Below are positions 1-13,380 of a DNA stretch of 64,000 nt, piece after piece (the first letter of the stretch is position 1; every line of letters begins with the position of its first letter). A model generated the notes under the pieces. The model ran no database searches. It saw only the letters and a list, made by a program, of their open reading frames with translations, and had not been told where the DNA came from. The position numbers and the translations under genes are program-made. Source of the stretch: Solea solea (lineage: Eukaryota > Chordata > Actinopteri > Pleuronectiformes > Soleidae); the NCBI RefSeq assembly GCF_958295425.1, contig NC_081136.1:30990077-31054076 (forward strand), in the 5' to 3' direction.

Positions 1-42
1 GTGTTTTCTACTTTTATCGTCGTGTTTTCTACTTTTGTCGTC
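1..42. repeat. Two-unit 21-bp tandem repeat
   Basis: Two adjacent 21-bp units beginning GTGTTTTCTACTTTT differ at one base (ATCGTC versus GTCGTC) and the start of a third follows. The array is cut by the window edge, so its true length is unknown. Confidence 0.7.
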
Positions 43-3000
43 ATGTTTTTTGTTTGGGGGGTGTGTTTTGCGATATGCAGTTGTGTTTAGTTTGCGTTTT
101 TGTGTCGTTGCATTTTCCTATCGGTGATGGTGATTTGCACTTCAGGGCCACCGTAGGGTTGCTGCCAATGTTCTGCTCAAACTGTCACGTTGTTGACCCT
201 AACCTCTAAACCTAATGTCTAACCCCACCTGTAATGTCTAGTTAGAATGATCAGCTCAGCATAACTGACCACATATTTTTCTATTAAAAACTCATTGTGT
301 GTGTACTCAGTTTTGGACGTGCACTTTTTCCCTCTCTAAAATATTCATTAAGAATAAAGCCTGTAATTTGCATCAGTGATATCTATCATCATTCATGGTA
401 ATGAATACCCACACAGGTTCGCAGCCTGTATCATTTGCTCGTATACAGACACAAAACAATACAGCGTGAGTGACAGCTCTGTCTAGTTGTTGATGTAGAG
501 ATAATCAGGAGTATTTTCATTTGATCCACTGGCTATTTATGCATGTCTGTCATCATGGATGAGGTTATACTGTGTGTGTGTGCACTCACAAGCGTGGGAA
601 CTTCATTTGTATGTTTGCGTTGCTTTCGACGTGTCTGTGTGAGACTGTGTGAGTGCATATTGGTGTGTCTGTGGAATGTGCATGTGAGAGTCTGTGCTTC
701 CTAGATAAGACTATTTCAGAATTAAAACCCCTGAGACTTGATACTTTGGCAAAAGTGGACCTCTTTTTTTTTCTTCTTCTTCTGCTTCGTTTTTTCAAGA
801 GCCAGAGACCCAGAAAAGATGTCAAAAATATACCGTAACCAAGAGAAGCTTTCAATAATTCTCTCTGTCACTCCCACGCGCGCATGACTTTGGCTTCCTT
901 ACAGTAAATATCTTTGATGCTAAATCGTTATTCCTGTGGCATTCACATCAAATCAGGACCTGAAAAATGCTCCGTGACGTGAACAGGATTCGGTGTTTTT
1001 ATAATAATTGCAGGTCTTTAGTTTGAGTATGAGGTATTAAATTGGCTCTCCAATTTGTACATGAAGGTGTGAATATGATGTTATTTAATATATGACCAGA
1101 TCTGGGCTGTTTTTTGCATTTCATGTACCATGTTTTGTATCTGGAGATCTGCAGACCCCAATGACTTTGAGTTGTCACTGTCTGCAATCGGACATTGCTG
1201 TTTACTGTCACTGTGATGCCGTGTTTTACTTAAAATATGTGCGTGATATTACATTAGAATATGAATGAATAATGTATATGATATGAGATGTGACACATTT
1301 CTGCGATAAAAGGCTATGAATACATTTTGGAAAGATGTTTGGAAGGAGGGATGTCTTTTATAAATAAAAGAGAGAGGATGAGAAGTAGAAGAGTTCAGGA
1401 AGTCCTTTGTTTTGTTTTGGGTGGTGTTTTTTTTTTTGCTGATGCCGCTACCAATGTCTAACAAAATCCAATAAGATAACAAATAATGCACAACAGCTTG
1501 AATTTTGACATTTATGAAACACTAGGAGTGCACTGCATCTATATATTTTAAATAAAAGTAGTCCAGTTTTCCAAAAAACTGAACATTTGGATAAAAAGTA
1601 TCTATAAAAAGTATATAATTGAGCAAAATAATAACTTTAATATAGGAATAAGGGGTTCTTTGTCTAGCACAAACTGTTCACATTCCCCCTCTTCTTTTTT
1701 TTTTACCACTACAAGCAATTACGACCTTGTTTTGGGTGGTGTAAGAACGTGACAATAAACAGTCAAAAAAAGCTTAAGATTAAGGCATCATATTTTATTT
1801 TTCTTTGATCTTAAAGTCCCAGTTCTGGTGTTTCTGAAGGGCCCCAGTTGTGCATTCAGCCATCTCGCTGTCTGAAACATCTTCTCAAAACCATTGCCAG
1901 AGAAAAACAAGATATGAAGCAAAATAATAAAAAAAATGCACATTTTGCCAAATTCATGTGCAAATCCCTGCATGTGTTTTGTTGAAAAGGTGACTGCAAA
2001 GCTGAGAAACCACCAGCTCCTCCATGTCAAAAAATCTAAATGGTTTATCTTTGCCTTGTTAGGTAGATGTATGATGAGAAAAGATGATTTCATCTTGCTA
2101 AACATTTGACCAAAGTGTGTATTTGATTTATTCTGGTGATGATATAGGGACCAAAGTAGCACAGTCTCCCCTAAACGTTCTGTAGATTTGTTTTGTACTT
2201 AAATGTAGAAAGTATGTCATTCATGTCTCGCACGAAATTCATTTTTCCGTGCAATCATGTTCTGTAGAATAACGACAAATGAATGTGTGACAAAGTATGA
2301 GGAGTAACTGTGAGCAAAGGCACGACTTTGCCTTTGGGGGGTTTCTCTAGGCATCATCTATCAAGCTGTAATATGGCTACATAACAAGATTTGGTGAAAG
2401 ATTTTACACCCAGTCTCTCCAATTTATGTTCCTTTTAGATGCACTTTACCACAGCAATGATTCCCTGTCTACAGCAATTTGAACCGTCTTTCACGTTGTT
2501 CCAAATAAAATGGAAACTAGTGGCTGCCCGGTGGGTAGAAAAAAAACAAGCAACAACAAAATATTTAGTAGTTTAACTTTTGGTCTGCTTTGTCGAATGT
2601 GTCCATCTATTCAATCGTTCACTATCTCTATCACAATTCAACAAAAATGACATCATGCACCAGTCATGATGCTGAAGCTAAGGTCAACAGCAGTGTTCAC
2701 ACTAAGCTGAGGCACACAAGGCTCCACTGGCTGCTCTGCACTGTTTGTACAGCAGCAGCTGGACGCCAGGACTCTGACTGAGCAGTCACATCCACTTAGT
2801 TCAGTCTGAAGGAGCAACTTGTTTTCAGCCCAGCGGCGTCTCAGTGGTCCCCATGTCTCCCACACAAGACTGTCCTCCTGTGAAACTCAAGACCTATAGG
2901 TCAACTACTCAGCGGCTCATGACACCTGTAGTTACTGGTATGAGACATCTAGCCGTCAAGGTAATTATGAATATATCGCACTGTTCAGTTCGCCTGCCAC

Positions 3001-3224
3001 CGTCGTGGGGGGAACCATTTAAGGAGCTATTCCTATGGGTTGCATGTCATCGGCTGGATATTGTTCACTGCAGGTCTGATATGGAGAGCAAAAGCTCTGA
3101 GGCGTTAAAGTGGTGTATGCGTTCACGAAAAATCTCCCTTAGTCTCGACATAACGCCAATGGATTTGTTTCTTTTTTCTTATTAGCAAACAACCAAATGA
3201 AAAAAGGTTTCATCTCGCAAATAA
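43..3224. other. Non-coding stretch, no gene seen
   Basis: AT-rich sequence with short TG runs (about 570-585) and several homopolymer tracts. The ORFs here (up to 124 codons) show no recognisable domain, have no sensible neighbours and are typical of chance ORFs. The run around 195-230 resembling ACCCTAACC is too short to be telomeric. I see no exon, promoter or RNA gene. Confidence 0.6.
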
Positions 3225-3311
3225 GGGGTGCACGATAAATCGTTAAAAAAAAGCGGATCTCAGTCCTAAGCAAAAAAATCGGGATTTTCTTTTACAGAAT
3301 CGTGCAGCCCC
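3225..3311. mobile_element. Short MITE remnant with GGGCTGCACGAT-type ends
   Basis: The left end reads GGGGTGCACGAT (3225-3236). The right end, reverse-complemented, reads GGGGCTGCACGAT (3299-3311), so the two ends are near-perfect inverted repeats around an 87-bp element. This end sequence is common on non-autonomous DNA transposons in fish genomes. No coding content; the superfamily is not assigned. Confidence 0.7.
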
Positions 3312-4870
3312 ATCTCAAATTATTAATGTGAAAGTCGTATGCCAATACACAACTGCACGCGCTCCGTCTGTATTCAATGACAGGTTTGTATTGGCAGCGG
3401 TGCAGACGAAGCTGTGTGCAGTGATGAAGTGTTTTTGGCAGCAGCACGCCTCGTAAAACAGTGGCCCATCAAGGACCCTTCTGTGTCATCTGTTGTCACT
3501 CTTCCTAACAGCCACTCATTTCTGCTAATTCCAGTCTTGTTATTAAAATGTAATATTGCTATTAGCTTTATTCCTCCATTTGCCCTTTCTTTCTCTTTCC
3601 ACATGATCGTTTCTCATTGTTTTTCCCGGAGTAAAAATTCATTACATAGTGATTTTTTATTTTATTTTGCAATTGAGCTCCACACACCTGCACTTCCACT
3701 CCATATATTGACATATTACAGCCTCCCTATTATTGAATGAATGAATGCAGCAAATGCTTTACCATCTGCTGCCTCTGCTGCTGAATGCCGGGCAGTGTTC
3801 TGTCAACCTTCTCTTTATCTTGATTTGTGTCTCCGTTTCTCTCGCGATAGCCATGATGCATTCTCTTCCTTTGGAATCAGAAGGCGTATTGGCAAAACCA
3901 AAAAAAACATTTGGTTCAACTCGCTTTTTTGTTTGTTTGTTTGGTTTGTTTTTTTCAGTTAATGGAATTTGTGTGACAGTCTAACTGGAAAATCTCTGTT
4001 TGCTCTGCTTATTCACTTACCCTGCCTGCTCTTTGCATTTGATTCAGTAGGCAACAGATCGATAACTAGGGCTTTTGTTGTGAGCATTTGTTTCTCCTCT
4101 GCCTTTATGTTAGTGAAGAAATGCTGAGGCAACTAATGCTGCTTATAGGACAAGATTCTGTCTGAATCCAACTGGAAAAATGTTGCAACAATTTGATCAG
4201 TTGTTTTCTGCAGTGCACTAAAATATCATGGTGTGATATTTGAAGTCCTGTATCAATACACAGAGATATTCGGGTTTGTGATGCATGTGCACAGTCACCT
4301 GATTGTATGAATTATTGTTTTTTCCATTACCCCAAAATGAGGCTTTTATGGGGTTTTTTTCAAAATATCCCACAATCACCCACAAACATAGGAGAAAGGT
4401 GAGGTGAGAAATATTCAGTGCCTCACCAGTCATGAACCTCACCACACGTCACTGTTCCACAGACCACTCCTGATGTCTAATCACTGAGGAGAATTAACAA
4501 CGCGAGGAGGAAAAAAACTGTGGTTGTTTCAAGGATGTGATAATTATGATTGATAGGCAATAGCAAATGGGGAAAAATCACAGACGGGGGAGGTGGAGCC
4601 CCCTGATTAAAGCCATTATTTATTTTAGTATTAATATAATTATTTTTATATATTTTTTTTCAAATCATCAGTCTTGCCCCTATTAGCGTTGCCTTCATTT
4701 TCATGGATGAGGGCCATGCATAAGGGCATCTGTTGTCTGCTTAACTAGATTTTTATATCGAGTGGTTTTCTGTCTTCCTACACATTTCTCTTAAAAGCAT
4801 ACTAATCTCTTCCAGTTGCTGTTCTGTATATATACAGTCTACTGTGTATACACATTGTATAGTTGCTGTA
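3312..4870. other. Non-coding stretch, no gene seen
   Basis: T-rich and AT-rich sequence with overlapping chance ORFs on both strands (about 3414-3984), none with a recognisable motif. Nothing else supported. Confidence 0.55.
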
Positions 4871-4964
4871 ACCTACATACCTACAGTACCTACCTAAGTA
4901 CCTGCGTACCTATGTACCAACATACCTATGTACCTAAGCACCTACCTAAGTACCTACCTACATA
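4871..4964. repeat. Imperfect TACC/CCTA tandem repeat
   Basis: About 94 bp made of repeated ACCTACATACCTA and TACCTAAG variants, with a 4-bp (ACCT) base period and 8-bp higher-order units. Many point changes indicate an old, degenerating microsatellite. Confidence 0.75.
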
Positions 4965-7900
4965 TCTCACACTATAAACACACAAGCAAGGGGATAAGGG
5001 AATATTTAGAGTGTGCCACTGTGATATTCGGCAAAATACATTCTATTTATTAAATTCAGAAATTCACAAAGCCAAGTAAGAGAAGGTAAAAGCACTCTGT
5101 GCTCACTCACAATAGAAGACATGCATTAAAATATCATTGGTGCATGTTCTAAGCGCTCACAACAGGCAGACATGCATATTAAATCGTATTAAGAGCAAGG
5201 TATTCAGACGATCCTGTCCTTTTCTTTCTCTGGAAATCACATCTTTGAATGTCACATTGTTGAACGTAACACTCGCAGCCCTCCTGCAGTCTGCACTGGC
5301 AGGTTGCTTTGCTAAAAGATTTCATTTTTTATGGCGTCTTCCTGTGCAATCGTTCCTATTCCCTTTAGTCGACAGTCATCATTCTTTTCCCTTCTTTAAA
5401 ATAAAACTGCACAGAATGACCATGAATCTAATGTCTCACACTCTCCAACCTTCTACTTTTCTCTTTTTCTTTTTTTTTTTAGTCGACACGGTGCAGTGAC
5501 ACATTTCCTGGGAGTGTATCAATTAGACTTGCCAGACAAGCTGAGCTTGGCTCTTTTCTCTAAGAATTGTCAACCTCTCAGTGATCCTTCTGTGATCATT
5601 CACACATTCAGTCACACACACTCACATTAACACACACAGAATATGTCTGGTCTGCTTGGCTTTGTCTGGTCAAGTGTGTTTGCGTTTGCGGTGCCATGGA
5701 CCCAGGCACATTGCCACTTAGTCTTGGCAAAAAAAGCTGGTCAGGATACACTGAAAGGACATTTGACACTTTCACACACACAAACTGACACATTACACAT
5801 CCCACACTAGTCACTATCTACGGCCTGATATAGAAATCGACAAGTGGAAAAAGTTAGGAAGCGACCTTAAAGAGCTGTTCTAGGTGTATTATCATCCACC
5901 CAGCATGAAAAACATGACAATTACCATGGTGAACATTGTTCTCTTCATTGTTTTGGACACACTAACTGTAAATTGAGACCTCATTTTAGCCAATGGAAAA
6001 TTATAGTCAAAGCAAGACAAATACAAGGACTATTATAAATGTGTTGAGGGGTTTTCACTTTGGACAGTTTATGATGTGATTTGTATGAAACGTCTGATTG
6101 AAAATGATTGACAAAGAGAGCAAGTGAATTCAATTCATTTCAAATGGACGTCAACAACCCATCAAAGATGTACAAGCTCCAAGTTTGTCAAAGAAATTCA
6201 TGAATTAACGTCAAAAAATACCTCTGCCCAACATTTAGAAAGCGTTCTGTCTTGATTGAGTAATTCATTCCTAAACATAACATAGGTTGATGTAACATTG
6301 TGATATCTAAGCATGTCAAGACAAATATTTATATAGTTCACCCGTCACCTTTTTACCGCTGCTGTTTTACATAGGGTTCGCAAAAATAATACCATTTTAA
6401 ACCCTCTAAATCCTCCTCTATATATACTATATACTGTATAATGAAATGCCAGGACTCATCATTGTGAAGCAGCGAATCCTCGGGTCCTCCAAATGTTCCG
6501 CCATAAAAGCCTTGTTGCATGGAGAACAGGGGAACAGAAACGCTGCACTGTGTCCACTTTGCTCAGCCAGTGTCATTCTTATTAAATGCAGCTGATTGTT
6601 GTGTGGTGTATGCAACCAAAAGAAAGAAGAAGGAAAAAAACTAAACTGGATTACAAAGCATCTTTGGGGAAAAAAGACAGAGGGGATCAGTCACTTAATC
6701 AGGAAGTGAGCCAAAGCTGCTCCCCGATGACATTAAACTTTTGTTTTTGCGTCGATTATGAGAGGGAGAGAGACCCCTAGCGACTGAAATGACACACTGT
6801 GCATTTAGTGTTGCAGCTTGATAACATTTTCATTCTCTTTTCCCTGAGTCCTTCCCTCATAAACATGCCCACACAAAAAAAATATGCACATCAGGGTGTC
6901 TCAAGAGGGATTGGCAATGCTTTAGGCTTCCTCTTTACCCTTGGTCACAAAGCTCATTAGAGGCACACTTCTGCACATTTCACACACCCACACACAAGTG
7001 CTGTACACCGCAGTGCAAATAAGGTTGATGCAGACATAGCATGAGCACGCAAAGAGACCTGTATGCAGACATATGCAGAGGTATGTTCATAAGTATACCC
7101 CCCACACACACTCACCCCCTGCTGACAGCCCCTGACAGCCCAGCTTGTTTTAAGGAGTCTACAGAGAGCTGGCGTGAAAACAGCCAGACGAAGAGTTAAA
7201 TGACTGTGGGATTTCTCCCAACGTCAGTTAGAAGCCCCCACTGGTCAGTAAAAACCTGCTCACACATGTCAAACTGTCTTGTTACCCAGCAACGTACGTG
7301 TGCTTGCGTGCGTGCGTGTGTGTGTACAGCACGTTGTTGTGAATGGAGAGGTTGGATGATTTGTGGTGAAGTCAAAGAAAAGGGCATTCAAGTTAATTTT
7401 TTCTAAGGGACAAACCCAAAAAGATTAATGGTAAATGTCATAAATCACTTGAGGCAACATGGGGGGGAAAAAAATACCTCCAACTGAATTAAGTTAAGAC
7501 TCATAACGCCATATTCAAAGTGGTCTCAGCTACTTTTGTTAGTACAAGTTGTTTTGAACGATTACAAGTGTAGAAAAACTCCAAGCTTCAGATGACTGTA
7601 TTTTACTGAATGTTGAACTATACTTGTCCAGTGTTTCCTTGTCTCCATAAGAGGAGAAAGTAAAACCATTTACATTAAATCTCAAATGCCATAATGCGTG
7701 AGCAGTACAATAAAGGAGTATGGTCTCTCCTGCAGTGTATAAATAATAAATAAGCACAGTGTGAGCTACCATGGCTGAATAAAGGAATCCATATGAAGGA
7801 GGGGATATGTGTGTGTGCAATAACATTTAATCCCACAGAGAAACACTACACAGTCTTTACGTTATTTATATTTACATATGTATGAACTTGTGGCTGCCGA

Positions 7901-8253
7901 CTGATAACCATATATCAATTTTATGCAGACCATAAATATTATTCCTATGATGCTTGATTAGACAGATGGGTTCAGATTCATCACTTAGCAGATGGCGTAC
8001 AATTATTCAGTGTTACAGCCACTAAAATAGCCCACAGACACAAAAAGGCCATCTGTGTGCATGTGGGGTTTTTCCAGCATCAACCCCATCTTTGTTTTTT
8101 TGTCATTTACCTTCCCAGAATCGAAAGCATGGATCGTAATGGTGTTTTCAATAACTACCAAAACAAGTGTGATTAAAGCAAGGGAAGTGGTGAATGTGGT
8201 CTGAAGATTAAAGGGTTCTTCCATTTCACTTCAACCTGAGTGTTATTATCTAA
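4965..8253. other. Non-coding stretch, no gene seen
   Basis: Mostly unique-looking AT-rich sequence with small CA/TG tracts (for example about 5612-5637 and 7300-7324). The ORFs here are below 125 codons and carry no recognisable domains. No RNA gene or recognisable transposon end was found. Confidence 0.5.
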
Positions 8254-8790
8254 CAGAGGTGGAAAGAGCATTATATATGTATATATTTATAAGAGATATT
8301 CTACCATTTTGGTAACATTTTAAGTACAAGTAAAAGTACTGGTCTAAAAATTTACTCAAGTTATAGTAAAAAAAAGTAGCTTGTTTAAAATGTACTCAGT
8401 AAAAAGTTATTTAGTTTTTTTAAACTTTTTTAACAAGGTTATGTCAAAATGGGTCAAAGGTCACAAATGTTACTCACTCAGTTTCACCTGTCCTCATAAT
8501 TCATTCACCTGTCCTCATTGTTCACCTTTCCTCATCGTTCACTGCCAAAGTTTACGCCACGTCAATTTATTTATTTTTTTTTTTTTTAATTCAGGCCAAC
8601 ATTATTTTTACTTAGTAACTTGTGATTTAAAACGTGGCGAAGCACAGTAACAAAACCCAAAGTAAAAAAAAAACATACTTAAGTAAAAGTAAAATCACAA
8701 ATTGACTTACTAAAAATAACTTTAAAACGTACAAGTACACAAAAAACCCTACTTAATTACAGTACCCCAAGTAAATATAATTCATTACTT
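8254..8790 (+). mobile_element. Non-autonomous hAT-like element, copy 1, 3' end lost
   Basis: It begins with CAGAGGTGGAAAGAGCA, the terminal sequence of a widespread fish non-autonomous element. It continues with its hallmark AAGTACAAGTAAAAGTAC and ACTCAAGT stretches. The middle holds GGGTCAAAGGTCACAAATG and three CACCTGTCCTCAT-like units. The distal part (8655-8790) again has AAGTAAAAGTA runs, but the inverted TTTCCACCTCTG end is missing, so the right boundary is approximate. A second copy in opposite orientation lies near 26400-26816. The hAT assignment comes from knowledge of the family, not from a transposase. Confidence 0.7.
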
Positions 8791-9534
8791 ATATTATATC
8801 CACAATTCATGTGGGTTAAGGATCGTTTTATAATTTAAAAGATGCCAATATCTCTACAATGAAGTGCAATGAGGCAAAACAAAGAAAAGTGTGAAAAGTA
8901 TGTTTTGTTCTAACTTCAAGAAAGAAAGTTGAACACAATATATACTAAATCATACAGAGAGCTGAGAACATTTGCACCTGAGTAATACAACCTGAGACAA
9001 CCTCAGCTTATTAGGACCATGTTAGTGTAAAGACCTGCTTTGTTCAGCAACTACTGTTTCTCTATATGGCTGAGGTGAGATAATGATGCGACGGTGCCAA
9101 CATCATTAAACACTCACTGTGATTTTATCAGCATCCTATATTGTGTACCTTAAAAGATGAATGTGTAGTGGAAAATAAAAACTTGAAATGAATGTTCATT
9201 TTTCTCAATAAAAACAACAGCAGCAGCTCCCCATTTTATATGCTCCACACTGAACATTTCAGGACTTCACTGACCGGCAGCATAAGCACAAAATGGAGCA
9301 GATTTGACAAAATGGCAAAGATAAATTAGACTGAGAATGTCGATTATATTCAGATTACTAAAAGATTAAAGACCTTTAATGACATTTAATCAACTAAAAT
9401 GACTGGAAAAAAGGATTATGTTGATTTAACATGTTTCTTTCCTCATTAGGCTTCAATCCCAGGGTTTTTTTTCTACAAATGTTATAATATGTAATAATTG
9501 ATATGATTTATGTATATCAAAATGTATTTTTTGT
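8791..9534. other. Non-coding stretch, no gene seen
   Basis: AT-rich sequence with no ORF of interest and no repeat signature recognised. Confidence 0.5.
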
Positions 9535-9935
9535 TAAAAAGGGACAGAAAAATGCCCTGTGCTTTTGCCAATTATTTCCAGAATAACCCTTCAATATCAG
9601 GCAGTTATTTAATTTACTGCCATTTTAAAATAGTGTATTAACAATTTAAAATGAATCAAAAACAACAAACAACACATTTCGCATGTTAAATTAGAATTTG
9701 ACAATTTGAGGCTTTGTCTCAATGTGTAATAGCTTTCCAACTCTCTCCTCTCTTGCGACAAAGACCCCGATTCTCCGGCTTCCCGCAACAGCGCGAGTGA
9801 AATTACCGTAATAACCACACGTTGGCTTTAACGTGCAACTTCTCAGCTTTCAGAAACCGTCGGAATTTCTCCGACAGCACAAACTGCCGTGTAAGTACTG
9901 CGATGCAAAGCGCATAAAGTAATTATGTCTGCCAT
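9535..9935 (+). repeat. Unclassified interspersed repeat, copy 1 of 3
   Basis: About 400 bp that recurs at about 39005-39405 (same strand) and 51961-52318 (opposite strand). Shared landmarks in order are AAAAGGGaC.gAAAAATG.CCTGT, GTGTATTAACAATTTAAAA, TTTGTCTCAATGTG, ATTACCGTAATAACCACA and GCAACTTCTCAGCTTTCAG. No ORF shared between copies suggests coding, so it is probably a non-autonomous element. The right boundary is approximate in this copy. Confidence 0.65.
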
Positions 9936-10694
9936 CATATGCTCACACCTGTTCTCAACACATACTGTAAGTACACACATTGTCACCAGTGCCACCGTGT
10001 ACCGACACCTTTGCACCAACAGTAAATTCAGCTTTGGCTGCACAGGTGGATCCTCTTGACCTTGTCAGCAGATGAAGTGGAGCAGAAATCATATTCATAC
10101 ACAATCGCTGATCCTGCAGGACAGAGGCCAAGTTGTACATTTAGACATGGTATATAGTATAAAAAAAGAAAGAAGCCTCGGCTGTTTTGAAACCGCTCAC
10201 TCAATAGTTCACAGAGGAAACTGATCCAAAACAATATGAGCTTCATTACATACTTGAGACGGCGATTTGAATTGCAAATGCTGCTTTGTTTTTTGGTCAG
10301 CTGTGTGTTTCCACAGTCTGAGCTTCCTTTGATGTTCCTCCCATACGCGAGGAAGACTGACTATACACAGAAGCCCATCTCTTCATCGGACATCAGACAT
10401 TTGCTTTGTGTTGGAGAGCAGAAACTGACCACTAAAGCATCAGGTCCACCATATGGCTATCTGATCTTTCAGCTTGGACTATACTCTGCCAAATTTGCGG
10501 GAGCTTGGCTCGCTGCATGCTCCATTTCAAACACCTCAGATATGGGTGGGTTAAATTATACATGTATCCATGAATTTCAAGGGCGAGACATGAAGACACT
10601 CTACTGTGTCTTATATCCACAAATTAAACAGAAATACCACAACTTAAAGCAAGTTTGACAAATTGCAGACTGACACAGCTCTTATATCGACATG
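9936..10694. other. Non-coding stretch with one unsupported 140-codon ORF
   Basis: An open frame from 10236 to 10658 (+) encodes 140 residues with a hydrophobic segment near residues 14-25. I recognise no family, there is no splice or polyadenylation context, and several other chance ORFs overlap the area. I do not call it a gene. Confidence 0.5.
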
Positions 10695-10810
10695 TTTCAT
10701 TTGACTTTAAAGCTCCAGTGCGTAACTTCTGTCGCCAAAAACACTGCTAGAGTTGCAGCCACACGGGACTTACCTCACACCTCCGGTGAGGCTGCAGAAC
10801 GTGGGGTTAA
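10695..10810 (+). repeat. Possible MITE end (AGTGCGTAACTTCTGTCG type)
   Basis: TTAAAGCTCCAGTGCGTAAC followed by TTCTGTCGCC resembles the terminal sequence of a MITE family found in many fish genomes. I could not find a convincing matching inverted end downstream, so only this end is proposed and its limit is approximate. Confidence 0.35.
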
Positions 10811-12827
10811 TTTCTTAAGCTAAAGTTCTCTTTCGATGTTAGTTTCATCTCATTCGTGTTTCAGAGAACCACTGATAATTCCTTAACTTACCTTTGCTGT
10901 CGTCTTGCTAGCTGTTAGGCCTCTATTAGGCCGCTGTTGACATGTCAACAAACACAACATCATCCCAACGGTTGGCTGTCGAGCCGGTGATGACTGTCCA
11001 CGGCCCGCACGATCCCTGCAGACAGCTTTCCAAGCTGATTCACCATGCTGACTCGCTATCATCTATCAGTGAGAGAGAAATCCAGCCAATCAGAAGACAA
11101 ACGCAAGCAAGGAACAAGTTCCAAATAAAAGACACACACGAGGGACTCATATATATCAACTTTCTTCCACACTTTCCTTATTTACTTTGAACATTTCGAC
11201 ATGAATACATCTATATGACTGGACAGAGGGTCTATGGGATGACTGAGTGACAGGATAAACAGATTACGTCTCCTGGTTTCAATTTTTTTATTTTTTTTAA
11301 ATACACAAAAACACAGACTACTGCCACCTGCTGGTCGCTTGTCAACTGTGCAACTGTGTACTTCTCTCCCACACAGACGCCAACTGAAGCAGCATCACAT
11401 TTGGTCGTCTGCTGTGTCCTAGGCTTCAAACTACTCTCATGACAAATACATATATTATATACATATATACAGTATATATAGAGTTAAATATGAAGTGTTT
11501 AATGAATCTGAGCTCTTGAGTCACGGTTCAATGTGTTGTCAATACTTGACAGCAGCTGGGAGATTTATACAGAGATCACGAGGATTCATTTAGGTTCTTT
11601 GCCGCGCGAGACACGCATTTTAATCCTTGTGGGAAATTCCTGAATGAATACACTTGTTTGTTGTAACATGGGAGGGTTTCCTATTATCCGAGTTGAGGTC
11701 CACTCGCCCACGTTCGCACCCTTTGCTTTGTGTCAGTATTTTATTATTAATTCATTGAATGGGGGGGGGGGACTGCCACTATGATTCCTCATTAGCTGTT
11801 ATCAGTAACATGAGCAGAGACAAAATGCGAAGTGAACACAGATATTGGAACAGAGTGGGAGAAATGAAAACCCCCAGAGATCCCATCATATCTACACTCG
11901 AGACTCACGCAAGCCTGAATGTGAAGCGGATGTACACACTATGTGTGCGCATTCAAGTACTACATGATAGTAAGTACCTGTGACTGACAAGAACGGTGTT
12001 GCTTTCGAGAGACAGCAGCAATAACGCAAGTGTCTCCTCAGAGAAATGATCCTTGGAGGCAACTAGTATGAAGAGCAAATTGTCTCCTTTGGGATTCAAC
12101 ACCTTACACCACACAGGAATTCTTGTGTTTTCTCTGCCTGTCGTTTTTTTTTTTTTTTTTAGCTAAATGCTTCGAGTGAATACAGTAAAATGTAATCCCA
12201 TTCCATTGGTATTAACGCTGCCTTTGTGGATCAAAAATCATTCGTAAAAGTACAAATAAATGCCGGAATATTCAATAGCAGAAAGAAATATGAAGCATTT
12301 GCAACATCATAACAAAATGAAGAGAGCTAAGTACACAAAAACTGAAAAAATGTGCCCCAGAGTCCTCCCACTTCTTTAGATTACAACGCCTTCAAACTTA
12401 AAAAGCCAAACAAACAGTTTTGAAGTTTTCTGCTTCAGTGACCATATTCATATAAATCAGGAAATCACATGTGATTTGACACAGTATGTCAAAGAGGCGT
12501 TGATTTCCATTTCAAGCTCCATTTCGAGATCAAATGAAGGGATTTTATTCCAGTTAATGGTTTTGCTTGTGTTAGTGTTTTTCTACCCGTCGCTCAAAGA
12601 TTCCAAGTGGTTACTGTAGCCCACTGAGGTTTGTTATATTACAGTAGGGTGTCGCTTCTTCCATGGCTACTATTGGCTGATTCTATGGGGACAGATAAAA
12701 ATAATGGGGATGAATACATTATGTCACATTAGGGAAAATGAACAGGGAGAGAATTTCCCCTCAGGCCAACTACCTACTTCTTCAGTCACTACATTAAGGC
12801 CGGCAGGTAAACGGTAAAGCTCTGGTG
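10811..12827. other. Non-coding stretch, no gene seen
   Basis: Contains a T-rich tract (11282-11300), a G homopolymer (11761-11771) and a T homopolymer (about 12145-12161). The sequence ACTGCCACCTGCTGGTCGCTTG at 11320 on may be repeat-derived. Chance ORFs only. Confidence 0.5.
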
Positions 12828-13141
12828 TGTCAGGGTTTCCACAGGTCCTTGAAAGCCTTAAAAGTTTGTGAATTTGAAATTTGTTTTGAATGTGTAGACA
12901 ATGAATCCCTTTTTTGTTACGACTCCACCTACTCTTTCATGTGTCCTGCCAATTACTAGCCGCGTTTTTGACACCGTCCACTGTTTCTCTCCGCCGTTGA
13001 CATGGAATTCCATGCAAATTCCAAAGATCTCTGGCTCACTGAAAGAAAATGACAAAGACTGACTCTGACCAACATCCCAATAATAAAAGTGGACGAATTT
13101 GAGGAAATTGGTCCTTGAAAAGTGCTGGAATTTGATGTCAA
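12828..13141. repeat. Dispersed repeat of the CAGGGTTTCC..GGTCCTTGAAA type
   Basis: CAGGGTTTCCACAGGTCCTT followed by GAAAGCCTTAAAAG opens the segment, and GGTCCTTGAAAAGTGCTGG closes it. Stretches of GGTCCTTGAAA plus TTAAAA-rich sequence are typical of an abundant fish repeat. The copy is degenerate and both limits are approximate. Confidence 0.5.
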
Positions 13142-13144
13142 CTA

Positions 13145-13162
13145 AGGTGTGTGTGTGTGTGT
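13145..13162. repeat. Short GT microsatellite
   Basis: A run of about nine GT units just upstream of the TC-targeted retrotransposon. Confidence 0.85.
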
Positions 13163-13334
13163 GCCTATGTGTCTAAACTCAATTATGTTATAGTCTCATA
13201 AAGTCAGGACTTTGCTGAAACGCAAGTTCATTTCAGGCCACTCTGATGTAATGTAGGAGTCAAGTGACATTACAAGTGCACATACTCTATATTAGCATAC
13301 AACCTGGAAAGACTTATGCCTTGGGTGTGCTTGA

Positions 13335-13336
<2 letters not shown>

Positions 13337-13376
<40 letters not shown>
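13337..13376. repeat. (CT)20 microsatellite, 5' flank of the retrotransposon
   Basis: Twenty uninterrupted CT units end directly at the first base of the element (GAGTGAATG at 13377). With the TC array at 19451-19532 this is the split target: the pre-insertion locus was evidently one pyrimidine-strand TC microsatellite. No other target-site duplication is visible, as expected when both flanks are the same simple repeat. Confidence 0.95.

Positions 13377-13380
<4 letters not shown>

Noticed and set aside
195..235. Telomere-like CCTAAC words
   Set aside because: Only a few irregular words; not a tandem TTAGGG array.
10236..10658. 140-codon ORF with a hydrophobic N-terminal segment
   Set aside because: No recognisable family, no splice or polyadenylation context, and a length that is plausible by chance in 64 kb.
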